Shown here piece by piece: positions 56,815-64,000 of a DNA stretch of 64,000 bases. The stretch's first letter is position 1. The number at the start of each line of letters is the position of its first letter. Origin of the DNA: Cytobacillus oceanisediminis (lineage in GTDB: Bacteria; Bacillota; Bacilli; Bacillales; Cytobacillaceae); contig NZ_SOEE01000006.1 in NCBI RefSeq assembly GCF_004366035.1, forward strand, positions 186,001 to 250,000, written 5' to 3'. The position numbers and the translations under genes are program-made. The notes beneath the pieces were generated by a model. The model saw only the letters and a program-made list of their open reading frames with translations, ran no database searches and was not told the origin of the DNA.

Positions 56815-58326
56815 ATGAAAAAAAGAAGAGTTGAATCCCTATTTGTTTTTATCCTGATTGCATCAGTGTATACGATGTTTTTTACGGATGCCGGCCTGCC
56901 AATAAAAATCGGTGCTGTCCTGCTTTATGCAGCTGTTATTTTTATCAGCGGCTATTCCTTGATGCTCGAGAATCGCAGTCCTAACCAGACCTTGCTGTGG
57001 ATGTATGTGCTGGTGTTTTTTCCGGTTGCCGGCTATCTGTTTTATTTGTTTTCCGGGCAGCTTTATTTGAAAGGCTATCTGTTTAAAAGCAAAAGAAGCA
57101 GAGACAGGGATGAATGGAAAAGGCTGATGAAAAGAGAAGACACGCCTGATATATCATTCCTGCAGGACAGCCAGCACTGCTTTGCAAAATTCGCCAATAA
57201 TGTGGCATTGACCCCGCTAAGCACCAATTCACGGGCCAAAATCCTTAAAAATGGCGAGGAGACATTTAATGAAATCAAGAATAAGCTGCGTGAGGCAGAA
57301 GAGTTTATTCATATGGAGTATTATATTTTCCGCTCTGACAGACTTGGCAAGGAAATCATCAATATCTTGATGGATAAAGCCAGGCAGGGTGTGGAAGTGC
57401 TGTTTATTTTTGATGCGGCAGGCAGCATGGGGATTACCCTGGAGGATTTGCAGTCCATGGAGGATGCAGGTATTAAGGTAAGGCCATTTTCTCCGCTGAA
57501 GTACGGTTTTTTCAATCAGAAATTCAACTTCAGAAACCATCGCAAGATAGTTGTAATAGATGGAAAGGTAGGCTTTGTGGGCGGATTGAATGTGGGCGTT
57601 GAATACCTGGGCGAAAATGAAAAAATCGGATTCTGGCGGGATACTCATATGCTCCTGAAGGGGGAGGCTGTGTACACGCTGCATACGGTCTTTCTCTTGG
57701 ACTGGGAATATGTAAGCAAGGAAGATGTGCTGGAGGAATACAGAAATGTAAAATATCCGATAGATGATGATGTGCTCGATGGTGCGGTGCAGGTAGTGGC
57801 CAGCGGTCCCGACACTCAGCAGGGAATTATGAGTGATTTATATTATTCAATGATATCCTGCGCGACCAGATCCATTTGGATTGCCACTCCTTATTTTGTC
57901 CCCGATGAATCCATTCGTACTGCATTAAGGGTGGCTGCGGCTAAAGGAGTGGAAGTGCGCATCCTGGTCCCAGAGATCAATGACAGCTTCCTGACACAAT
58001 ACGCAAGCCGGTCCTATTTTGCTGAACTGCTTCGATATGGCGTCGAGATATATTCCTATAAAAAAGGCTTCTTGCATCAGAAGATCATTATCGTTGACGG
58101 AATCCTGGCTTCAATAGGAACTGCGAACATGGATATGCGCAGTTTCCATTTGAATTTTGAAGTCAACGTCTTCCTATACGGTGCAAGCTCCATCCGTGAC
58201 CTTGTCGCCCAATATGAGGAGGATCTGGAAGAAAGCGAAAAGATAAGCCCTGTCCAGTATTATAAACGCGGATTGGCGGAAAGATCGAAGGAATCCTTCG
58301 CCCGGCTGTTTTCCGGGGTCCTATAA
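56815..58326 (+). CDS. cls: Cardiolipin synthase (phospholipase D type)
   Basis: A 503-aa membrane enzyme: two N-terminal helices (residues ~8-60), then two PLD domains. HKD motif 1 is HRKIVVIDGKVGFVGGLN and motif 2 is HQKIIIVDGILASIGTANMD, both with His, Lys and Asp intact. It joins two phosphatidylglycerols to cardiolipin and glycerol at the membrane. Bacilli have several Cls paralogues; this one could be the main ClsA or a stress-linked copy, the latter if the sigma-B-like promoter is real. ATG 56815 follows GGAGAAG; TTG 56800 lies in that stretch. Confidence 0.93.
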   Translation: MKKRRVESLFVFILIASVYTMFFTDAGLPIKIGAVLLYAAVIFISGYSLMLENRSPNQTLLWMYVLVFFPVAGYLFYLFSGQLYLKGYLFKSKRSRDRDEWKRLMKREDTPDISFLQDSQHCFAKFANNVALTPLSTNSRAKILKNGEETFNEIKNKLREAEEFIHMEYYIFRSDRLGKEIINILMDKARQGVEVLFIFDAAGSMGITLEDLQSMEDAGIKVRPFSPLKYGFFNQKFNFRNHRKIVVIDGKVGFVGGLNVGVEYLGENEKIGFWRDTHMLLKGEAVYTLHTVFLLDWEYVSKEDVLEEYRNVKYPIDDDVLDGAVQVVASGPDTQQGIMSDLYYSMISCATRSIWIATPYFVPDESIRTALRVAAAKGVEVRILVPEINDSFLTQYASRSYFAELLRYGVEIYSYKKGFLHQKIIIVDGILASIGTANMDMRSFHLNFEVNVFLYGASSIRDLVAQYEEDLEESEKISPVQYYKRGLAERSKESFARLFSGVL

Positions 58327-58328
58327 AG

Positions 58329-58358
58329 AAAGTGCCATGAATGTGGCGCTTTTTTTTG
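58329..58358 (+). terminator. Intrinsic terminator after cls
   Basis: 9-bp stem AAAGTGCCA (58329-58337) / TGGCGCTTT (58344-58352), one G-T pair, then a run of T's. Confidence 0.88.
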
Positions 58359-58370
58359 TGAAAAACAGCT

Positions 58371-58566
58371 TTGCAAATAAAGCGGCTGAACTTGCAAATA
58401 AAGAAGTGAAATTGCAAATAAATCAGTTGAACTTGCAAATCAATAAGTGGACTGCAAATAGAGCACCAGAATGAGCAAATAGAGCATCAGAACTTGCAAA
58501 TCAATAGGTAAACCTGCAAATAGACAAAGCCCCTGTGCAAATAGAAATCCAAACTTGCAAATAACC
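58371..58566 (+). repeat. Diverged ~20.4-bp-period intergenic array (array 2)
   Basis: Ten units start at 58371, 58392, 58412, 58433, 58452, 58473, 58494, 58514, 58535 and 58555 (spacings 19-21 bp). Every unit has the core TGCAAATA (one has GAGCAAATA; two have TGCAAATCAATA), usually followed by AAG or GAG and a variable ~9-bp tail. No coding potential. It begins 13 bp after the cls terminator and occupies most of the gap to tldD. Confidence 0.9.
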
Positions 58567-58696
58567 CCATTTAAGTCTCCAGACCGATGCATAATCATCC
58601 TCCTTATTGGTCAAAAAAGGAAAAAATCATACTAAAATAAAGATCAGTACGGTATGATTAGAATAGTTTGAAAAGTTAGAAAGAGGGAGTGTTTTT

Positions 58697-60088
58697 ATGC
58701 TTTCACAATCAGTCATTAATGATGTAATTACAGCAGCCCTGGCCACTGGCGGGGATTTTGCGGAAGTATTTGTTGAGGATCGTTTTACGAATAACCTCGC
58801 ACTTCAGGGCGGGAAAATTGAAAACAGCTTATCTGGCAGGGATTATGGAATAGGCATTCGCGTGTTTAAGGGGCTGCAGAGTGTTTATGCATACACAACG
58901 GATGGATCAAAGGAAGGTTTGCTGAAAGCTGCGGGCAATGCTGCCCAAGCAGTCAGAGGAGAGAAAATCATTCAGCCTGCACAGCTGCAAAAGGAAATTA
59001 TTCCGGCAGCACATCCTATATCTCTGAATCCGCGCGAAGTGGAGAAGCTTCGCAAAGTAGATGTGATGAAAAAGGCATATGAAATTGCGAAAAACTATCA
59101 CAGCAGCATTCAGCAGGTTACGGTCAGGTATTTGGATGAAGAACAGAATGTGCTGATTGCCAACTCGGAAGGTAAATTTGTAGAAGACCGCCGGGTGCGA
59201 AGCCGTCTTGCCATTCAGTCGATTGCTGCAGAAGGAAACCAAATGCAGCCAGGATTTTATGGACCTGGAGCTCATAAAGGCTTTGAATTCATGGAAAATC
59301 TGAATCTTGAGCATTATGCCAATGAAGCTTCCCGCATCGCGGTTACGATGCTTGGGGCAGAGCCATGCCCGAGCGGAAAATTTCCTGTCATCATCGATAA
59401 TGAATTCGGCGGCGTTATTTTCCATGAAGCATGTGGACATGGCCTTGAAGCTACATCTGTGGCGAAGGAAAACTCCGTTTTTGCAAACCGGATCGGCGAA
59501 AAAGTGGCCTCAGATGTCGTTACATACATCGATGACGGGACGCTTGCCAATGAGTGGGGATCGATAACGATAGATGATGAAGGAGAAAAAGCCCGTAAAA
59601 ATGTGCTGATTGAAAATGGGATTTTAAAAGGTTACTTGATTGATAAATTCGGCGGCCGCAGAATGGGCATGGAGTCGACAGGGTCGGGAAGACGGCAGTC
59701 CTACCGCTTTGCACCGACTTCGAGGATGACCAATACGTATATTGCTAACGGCAAATCCACTCCTGAAGAAATCATTTCAAAAACAGAGTACGGAATTTAT
59801 ACAAAATACATGGGCGGCGGCCAGGTCAATACAACAACTGGTGATTATAATTTTGCCGTCATGGAAGCATATCTTGTGAAAGATGGAAAAATCGGCAAAC
59901 CGTTAAAAGGTGCTACTTTAATAGGGAATGGACCGAAAACTCTCCAGCTGGTTGATATGGTGGGGAATAATTTGGACCATGGAGCAGGCATGTGCGGTTC
60001 ACAAAGCGGAAGCATCCCTGTCAATGTTGGCCAGCCGATGATCCGTGTAAGCGAAATGACTGTTGGCGGAACAAAGGGGGGCGAATGA
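58697..60088 (+). CDS. tldD: TldD-type metalloprotease subunit
   Basis: A 463-aa TldD/PmbA family protein. The zinc motif HExxxH is H243-E-A-C-G-H248 in HEACGHGLEATS, so this is the catalytic partner. YTTDGSKEGLLKAA near the start and MGMESTGSGRRQSYRF, MTNTYIANG are family-typical. In E. coli TldD and TldE form a heterodimeric protease that trims unfolded peptides, including the leader of microcin B17. GAGGGAG precedes the ATG. The stop is 1 bp before tldE, so the two are tightly coupled. Confidence 0.92.
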   Translation: MLSQSVINDVITAALATGGDFAEVFVEDRFTNNLALQGGKIENSLSGRDYGIGIRVFKGLQSVYAYTTDGSKEGLLKAAGNAAQAVRGEKIIQPAQLQKEIIPAAHPISLNPREVEKLRKVDVMKKAYEIAKNYHSSIQQVTVRYLDEEQNVLIANSEGKFVEDRRVRSRLAIQSIAAEGNQMQPGFYGPGAHKGFEFMENLNLEHYANEASRIAVTMLGAEPCPSGKFPVIIDNEFGGVIFHEACGHGLEATSVAKENSVFANRIGEKVASDVVTYIDDGTLANEWGSITIDDEGEKARKNVLIENGILKGYLIDKFGGRRMGMESTGSGRRQSYRFAPTSRMTNTYIANGKSTPEEIISKTEYGIYTKYMGGGQVNTTTGDYNFAVMEAYLVKDGKIGKPLKGATLIGNGPKTLQLVDMVGNNLDHGAGMCGSQSGSIPVNVGQPMIRVSEMTVGGTKGGE

Positions 60089-60089
60089 T

Positions 60090-61448
60090 ATGAATCTGCA
60101 GGAATTTAAGGAAAAGCTATTTCATATTGGCGAGCAGCAGGGTTTTACAGATATGGAGCTTTATTATGAGAGAGAGGAAAAATTCGCCTGCGAGCTTTAC
60201 AAAGGGGAAATTGACTCCTACGATACCTCCGAAGTATTCGGAACCTCCTTCCGAGGCCTTTACGAAGGCAGAATGGGCTATGCTTTTACGGAGAAACTGG
60301 ATGAGGAATCCTTGTCTTTTCTGATCGAGAATGCGAAGGAAAACTCTCAATTTATTGAAGACGAAGTACAGGAAGAAATCTTTGCCGGCAGCGAAAGGTA
60401 TGAGGAAGGAAGCTATTATTCAAGTAGTCTTGCTGAAGTTACGATCCCTGAAAAAATAAATTTGCTTAAGGAAATAGAAAAGCACCTCTATGCATATGAT
60501 GAGCGGGTAACCGGAACAGATTACTTCATGCTGAGCAGCAGTGAAACGGAAAGGGTTCTTCTCAACAGCAAGGGCCTGAATCTCAGTGAAAAGAAAAATC
60601 ATGCAGGCATTTATGTATCCGTTATCGTTAAGCAGGGAGATCTAGTGAAAAATGGTGAATACTCTAAGTTTACGAGAGACTTTTCCATCTTGAATCCTGA
60701 GGAAATTGCCATGCATGCAGCAGAAGAAGCATTATCTCAGCTTAATGCCAGAAGTGCAGAAAGCAAGAAATATCCTGTATTATTGAGAAATGATGCTGCC
60801 AGCGCCCTGCTTCAGACATACATCCCTATCTTCTCAGCGGAAAATACCCAAAAAGGGCAATCGGCTTTAAAAGACAAAACAGGTAAAATCATTGCTGCAG
60901 CGTCACTGAATTTAGTAGATGATCCATTTTTAGAGGAAGGTCTGCTAAGCTCAAATTTTGACAGCGAAGGGGTCGCCACTGCCAGAAAAGTTATTGTGAA
61001 AGACGGCAGGCTTGTTACCTTGATGCATAACTGCAAAACAGCTCAAAAAGATGGTGTGGAATCTACGGGCAATGCCTACAAGGCTTCTTATAAGGGCGCT
61101 TTAACGGTAGCTCCAACGAACCTTCATGTTATTCCATCTGATCAAAGCTATGCCGAGCTGTTGTCATCTCTCTCAGAGGGTATAATCATAACCGAATTAT
61201 CCGGCCTCCATTCAGGTGCCAATACCGTATCAGGGGACTTCTCCATTGCGGCTAATGGCTATTATGTCAGAGAGGGAGAAGTGCAAAATGCAGTAAACCA
61301 AATGACGATTGCCGGAAACTTCTATGAGCTATTGAACAATATTGAAGCCATCGGCTCAGATCTGGAATTTTCGATGGGGTTCATGGCCACAGGCTACATT
61401 GGTTCGCCATCTCTATTAATCAGGGAACTGGCTGTGACGGTTGAATAA
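60090..61448 (+). CDS. tldE: TldE/PmbA-type subunit (non-catalytic partner)
   Basis: A 452-aa member of the same family without the HExxxH site, as expected for TldE. It starts NLQEFKEKLFHIGEQQGFTDMELYYEREEKFACELYKGEIDSY and ends with the conserved ITELSGLHSGANTVSGDFSIAANGYYVREGEV and MGFMATGYIGSPSLLIRELAVTVE. ATG 60090 is placed right after the tldD stop, with the AAAGGGGGGCG site inside the tldD end. No small peptide substrate gene was found next to the pair. Confidence 0.9.
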   Translation: MNLQEFKEKLFHIGEQQGFTDMELYYEREEKFACELYKGEIDSYDTSEVFGTSFRGLYEGRMGYAFTEKLDEESLSFLIENAKENSQFIEDEVQEEIFAGSERYEEGSYYSSSLAEVTIPEKINLLKEIEKHLYAYDERVTGTDYFMLSSSETERVLLNSKGLNLSEKKNHAGIYVSVIVKQGDLVKNGEYSKFTRDFSILNPEEIAMHAAEEALSQLNARSAESKKYPVLLRNDAASALLQTYIPIFSAENTQKGQSALKDKTGKIIAAASLNLVDDPFLEEGLLSSNFDSEGVATARKVIVKDGRLVTLMHNCKTAQKDGVESTGNAYKASYKGALTVAPTNLHVIPSDQSYAELLSSLSEGIIITELSGLHSGANTVSGDFSIAANGYYVREGEVQNAVNQMTIAGNFYELLNNIEAIGSDLEFSMGFMATGYIGSPSLLIRELAVTVE

Positions 61449-61697
61449 TTAAAAGATAATGGCACAATACCCCAATAGGTGGTGTGCTTTCTTTATTGTG
61501 TGAGATGTAAGATATATTTTAAAATATGCCTGATAAACCTTAAGCGATGTTAATTTAAAAACCTGCAACATAAACGTAAAAATAACTAGATATATAAATA
61601 ATAAGTTGCTGGATAAGCTGAAAATCTTCTGGAAAAATAAAGGATATTCTTTTGAAAAATAGAAATATTGCTGATAAACAAAAAAGGAGGCAATGAG

Positions 61698-62234
61698 ATG
61701 AACCCCCTTGAAACCAGCAGCCTAATTCTTCGCAGCCTTACCCTTGACGATGCACCCGAGGTGGAGGAATATGCCAGTGATTATGATGTGGCCAAAACAA
61801 CACTAAATATTCCCCATCCCTATCCAAAAGGGGGAGCAAGGGAGTTTATTACAAGCATCAAGGAAGCGGAGAGAGACGGTAAAATTGCCATTTTCGCCAT
61901 TACGAAAAAAGAGGATAATAGCTTGATAGGACTCATCAATATTACAGGCACTAATGCAAACAGGAGAGCAGAAATCGGCTATTGGATCGGCAAGCCGTTC
62001 TGGGGAAAAGGGTATGGTACAGAGGCAGCCAGAGCAGTTATTAAATATGGATTCGAAGAGCTGAATCATAACCGGATTTATGCCCTTGCTTTTACAGACA
62101 ATCCTGGATCATGGAGGATTATGGAGAAGTCAGGAATGAAGCATGAAGGAACTTTGCGCCAGCATGCGATGAAAGATGGCAGGCCTGTAGACCTGACTTA
62201 TTATGCGATTTTACGGGAGGAATATATAGGGTAA
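61698..62234 (+). CDS. GNAT family N-acetyltransferase (RimJ/RimL-like)
   Basis: A 178-aa GNAT of the ribosomal-protein acetyltransferase type: ETSSLILRSLTLDDAPEVEEYASDYDVAKTTLNIPHPYP at the start, GYWIGKPFWGKGYGTEAARAVIKYGFEELNHNRIYALAFTDNPGSWRIMEKSGMKHEGTLRQHAMKDGRPVDLTYYAI later, the full acetyl-CoA and C-terminal signature. Acceptor unknown; relatives acetylate protein N-termini or small amines. AAAGGAGG 7 nt before ATG 61698. The 249-bp gap upstream (61449-61697) is AT-rich, with a weak hairpin near 61470-61490 and no recognised gene. Confidence 0.9.
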   Translation: MNPLETSSLILRSLTLDDAPEVEEYASDYDVAKTTLNIPHPYPKGGAREFITSIKEAERDGKIAIFAITKKEDNSLIGLINITGTNANRRAEIGYWIGKPFWGKGYGTEAARAVIKYGFEELNHNRIYALAFTDNPGSWRIMEKSGMKHEGTLRQHAMKDGRPVDLTYYAILREEYIG

Positions 62235-62306
62235 GGTTCAGCCATTTGAATCCCGATCCGCATTATGTTTCAATGGAAGCAAATCATTTTTTTTATGGAG
62301 GTCCAT

Positions 62307-62588
62307 GTGAGGATCATTGCTTCCCATCCTTTTATAACAGTCAGCCGGAAGATCGACTGGAATCAGCAGCAATACATTGAAAAGGAACTTTATCTTCATT
62401 TATTTGAGGATCACATTCTTTCCCCAACTGATAAATTTCTCATTGATGAAGTTTGGGATATGTCATACAGATCTTCCAATTGCGAAATTGGTTTTCTCTA
62501 TCTTCATACCAATCGGGGACTATTCTCTTTTCAAGTAAAGTCTGAGCCAAACCAGTTTATAAATCTTTATAGAGATCTGAAAAAGTAA
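62307..62588 (+). CDS. Conserved small cytoplasmic protein, unrecognised
   Basis: A 93-aa protein starting at GTG (VRIIASHPFITVSRKIDWN) and ending NLYRDLKK, with mixed strands and helices and no membrane segment or signal. GGAGG (62297-62301) is 5 nt before GTG 62307; an in-frame ATG at 62295 overlaps it. It follows the acetyltransferase by 72 bp and may be cotranscribed. Ends inside the left arm of a long terminator. No family name can be given. Confidence 0.65.
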   Translation: MRIIASHPFITVSRKIDWNQQQYIEKELYLHLFEDHILSPTDKFLIDEVWDMSYRSSNCEIGFLYLHTNRGLFSFQVKSEPNQFINLYRDLKK

Positions 62589-62632
62589 CAAAGCCGGAAT
62601 TGTCATATACAACAATTCCGGCTTTGTTATTA
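62587..62632. terminator. Strong bidirectional terminator
   Basis: Perfect 17-bp stem (62587-62603 with 62612-62628), 8-nt loop, between convergent genes; the longest hairpin in the window. Confidence 0.92.
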
Positions 62633-62971
62633 AGCCTGTTCGGTCAGGCGTATAAGCATATGGGCCAGCTTATGCTTTTCTTCATCATTGCCAGCCTTCC
62701 ATAATTCTTTCAGAAGCTGTTCCTCGCGATTTTTTGGCTCTACATTTTCAGCCAGGTAGCCAGCTACTTTTTCCGCTGTAACCGCAAGCTGTTCCTCATT
62801 TAAACCCAGCTTTTTGCCCAGCTCGATTCTTTCAGCCAGATAGCTTTTAAATTCATCGAAACTGCTTAAAATATCTTCGGCTCTTTCATTTGACATCCTG
62901 TCCATTGCATTCTTGATATTTTTTGTATCCAATTCACCATCTTGTTTGATTACATGATCCTGTTCATTCAT
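62630..62971 (-). CDS. ymfJ: DUF3243 family protein (YmfJ-like)
   Basis: A 113-aa helical cytoplasmic protein. The conserved core is LSSFDEFKSYLAERIELGKKLGLNEEQLAVTAEKVAGYLAENVEPKNREEQLLKELWKAGNDEEKHKLAHMLIRLTE, which matches DUF3243 of Bacillus. Function unknown. TGGAGG lies 8 nt before ATG 62971; five more codons upstream in the same frame are inside that site. It follows tatC on the same strand by 64 bp and may be at the end of that transcript. Confidence 0.85.
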   Translation of the reverse strand: MNEQDHVIKQDGELDTKNIKNAMDRMSNERAEDILSSFDEFKSYLAERIELGKKLGLNEEQLAVTAEKVAGYLAENVEPKNREEQLLKELWKAGNDEEKHKLAHMLIRLTEQA

Positions 62972-63035
62972 TTTACAGACCTCCAAAAGAACGTTTTCTT
63001 ATTAAATATCCTTTTGAGGGCGAACCTAAACTTGT

Positions 63036-63764
63036 TTAAATCTCGCTGGATGGAGATTCCTGACCAGTTTTCAGTTTCTTGAATTTTAATTTTGACATAA
63101 TAACGCCAATTTCATATAGCCCGATAAGGGGCACAAGGACAAGAATCTGTGAAAATAAATCAGGAGGTGTAATTAGAGCTGATACAACAGCCATGATCAA
63201 GTATGCGTATTTCCGCATTGAGCTGAGCATGGCCGGGGTGACAATGCCAATTGTTGTCAGAAACAATAACAGCAAAGGCACTTCAAACAGAAAACCAAAA
63301 GGAATGGTCGACATCAGCAGGAAAGAAAAATACTCCCTGGCAGTGATCATCATTGCAAAATGTGATTCACCCAATAGCATTAAAAACTGATAAATAGCAG
63401 GGAATATAATAAAAAAGCCGAAGCAAAGGCCGCCGATAAAGCTGAAGAGAATAGCCGGAAAAAATATCAATGATACTTTGCTTTCTTTTTCCGTTAATGC
63501 AGGCTTCACAAATAGCCAGACCTGATAAGAAATAAAAGGAAGCGAAAGCCCAAGGCTGATGCTTCCTGCAATTCCCGTGTACAGCTTAATCACATCCAGC
63601 GGTCCAAGCATGACAAGTTCATGATCATTCACGAGCATGGGTATCAGCCTGTTGATGAAAAACAGACAAAGGGCAAAGCTGGCTAAAAAGAAAATCAGTG
63701 ATCGAATCAGCACTTTTCTCAGATCTATTAAATGCTCTACAAGGGTTTGTTCATCCGTTTTCAA
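63036..63764 (-). CDS. tatC: Second twin-arginine translocase subunit TatC
   Basis: A 242-aa six-helix protein: LVEHLIDLRKVLIRSL N-terminal signature, QVWLFVKPALTEKESK, KYAYLIMAVVSALITPPDLFSQ. Clearly homologous to the TatC at 6001-6726 but distinct in sequence; probably the TatCy-like general system. Starts at TTG 63764 with AGGAGGG 6 nt upstream. 14 bp after the tatA gene. Confidence 0.93.
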   Translation of the reverse strand: MKTDEQTLVEHLIDLRKVLIRSLIFFLASFALCLFFINRLIPMLVNDHELVMLGPLDVIKLYTGIAGSISLGLSLPFISYQVWLFVKPALTEKESKVSLIFFPAILFSFIGGLCFGFFIIFPAIYQFLMLLGESHFAMMITAREYFSFLLMSTIPFGFLFEVPLLLLFLTTIGIVTPAMLSSMRKYAYLIMAVVSALITPPDLFSQILVLVPLIGLYEIGVIMSKLKFKKLKTGQESPSSEI

Positions 63765-63778
63765 TTTAAACCCTCCTA

Positions 63779-63997
63779 TTAAAGCGGTTTATCCTTCCGG
63801 TCAGCCGTTTCGATTGAACGTGTTTTTGAATCGGCTTCCTCATCGTCACTCATAATTTCTCTGGCTGATTTCTTGAATTCTGATAAGGTCCTTCCAAAGG
63901 CAGACCCGATTTCCGGAAGCTTTTTTGGCCCAAAGATTATTAAGGTAATAACGAGGATGATAATTAATCCGGGAATTCCGATATTTGAAAGCCCCAT
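63779..63997 (-). CDS. tatA: Second twin-arginine translocase subunit TatA
   Basis: A 72-aa Tat[49 protein letters not shown], the standard helix, FG hinge and amphipathic helix, with an acidic then basic tail. The start codon is at the last bases of the window, so its promoter and ribosome site are outside. With tatC it forms the second tatAC operon of the window, on the opposite strand. Confidence 0.93.
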   Translation of the reverse strand: MGLSNIGIPGLIIILVITLIIFGPKKLPEIGSAFGRTLSEFKKSAREIMSDDEEADSKTRSIETADRKDKPL

Positions 63998-64000
63998 GAT

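Noticed and set aside
58907-59440. 177-codon minus-strand frame inside tldD
   Set aside because: Shadow of the conserved TldD gene; no start context or recognisable domain.
1-64000. Prophage, insertion sequence, plasmid origin, tRNA or rRNA gene
   Set aside because: No integrase, transposase, phage structural gene, replication gene or cloverleaf/rRNA-like sequence was recognised on either strand.

Overview
The window reads as chromosomal DNA of an endospore-forming, low-GC Bacillota of the Bacillaceae (a Bacillus, Cytobacillus or Mesobacillus type; the species cannot be fixed from the sequence alone). The reasons are strong AGGAGG-type ribosome binding sites, frequent TTG/GTG starts, a GerA-type spore germinant receptor operon, a sporulenol/hopene cyclase, SpoVB/YkvU-, YhfW-, YkhA- and YmfJ(DUF3243)-like genes, and a LiaFSR-type envelope stress operon. 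No rRNA, tRNA, prophage, insertion sequence or CRISPR array was seen.

Layout. 1-3.8 kb: end of a CoA-disulfide reductase, a VOC protein, an MFS pump, and an AGCS amino-acid:cation symporter. 3.9-6.7 kb: a dispersed repeat, a candidate PhoP site, then phoX-tatA-tatC, a phosphatase with a Tat signal followed by its own Tat translocase genes. 6.8-18.5 kb: secreted or surface enzymes (subtilisin, 1.17-kDa-residue-scale YfkN-like nucleotide phosphoesterase of 1172 aa, M6 metalloprotease) mixed with a zinc alcohol dehydrogenase, a sporulation-type histidine kinase and a YfmL-like helicase. 18.6-22.1 kb: amidase, an unlisted 44-aa protein, a 20-bp-period repeat array, and a Rieske/FAD oxidoreductase. 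22.3-26.5 kb: germinant receptor operon (small 2-TM protein, then B, A and C subunits). 26.6-34.8 kb: Cys/Met PLP enzyme, a frameshifted membrane gene, an Fpg/Nei glycosylase, RraA-like protein, VanW protein, terpene cyclase, a large tandem array and an M50-like protein that has lost its catalytic Glu.

35-38.7 kb: envelope stress operon (small membrane protein, PspA/LiaH, LiaF, LiaS, LiaR). 38.8-42.2 kb: CDF transporter and an ABC-F protein preceded by a structured leader with an intrinsic terminator. 42.4-46.6 kb: a sigma-54 activator with a PAS-like domain and a near-perfect -24/-12 promoter driving a class III aminotransferase plus a YjiH transporter. 46.8-53.2 kb: SpoVB-like flippase, TrkA-C membrane protein, CorA channel, a TetR regulator with two matching operators controlling itself and an epimerase-family gene, YkhA thioesterase and a frameshifted phospholipase-C-like gene. 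53.3-64 kb: gamma-glutamyltransferase, SCP2 protein, GNATs, two unlisted small proteins, cardiolipin synthase, a third ~20-bp repeat array, TldD/TldE, DUF3243 protein and a second tatA-tatC pair.

The most unusual signals are (i) three separate intergenic arrays of different sequence but with the same ~20-bp period and a related YGCNRRTAAA-like core, all oriented the same way; (ii) the TetR operator pair; (iii) the ABC-F attenuator leader; (iv) the sigma-54 catabolic unit with TGAATAATT boxes ahead of its activator; and (v) the two Tat systems, one tied to PhoX. All function calls are by reading motifs and from memory of the families; no database search was run.
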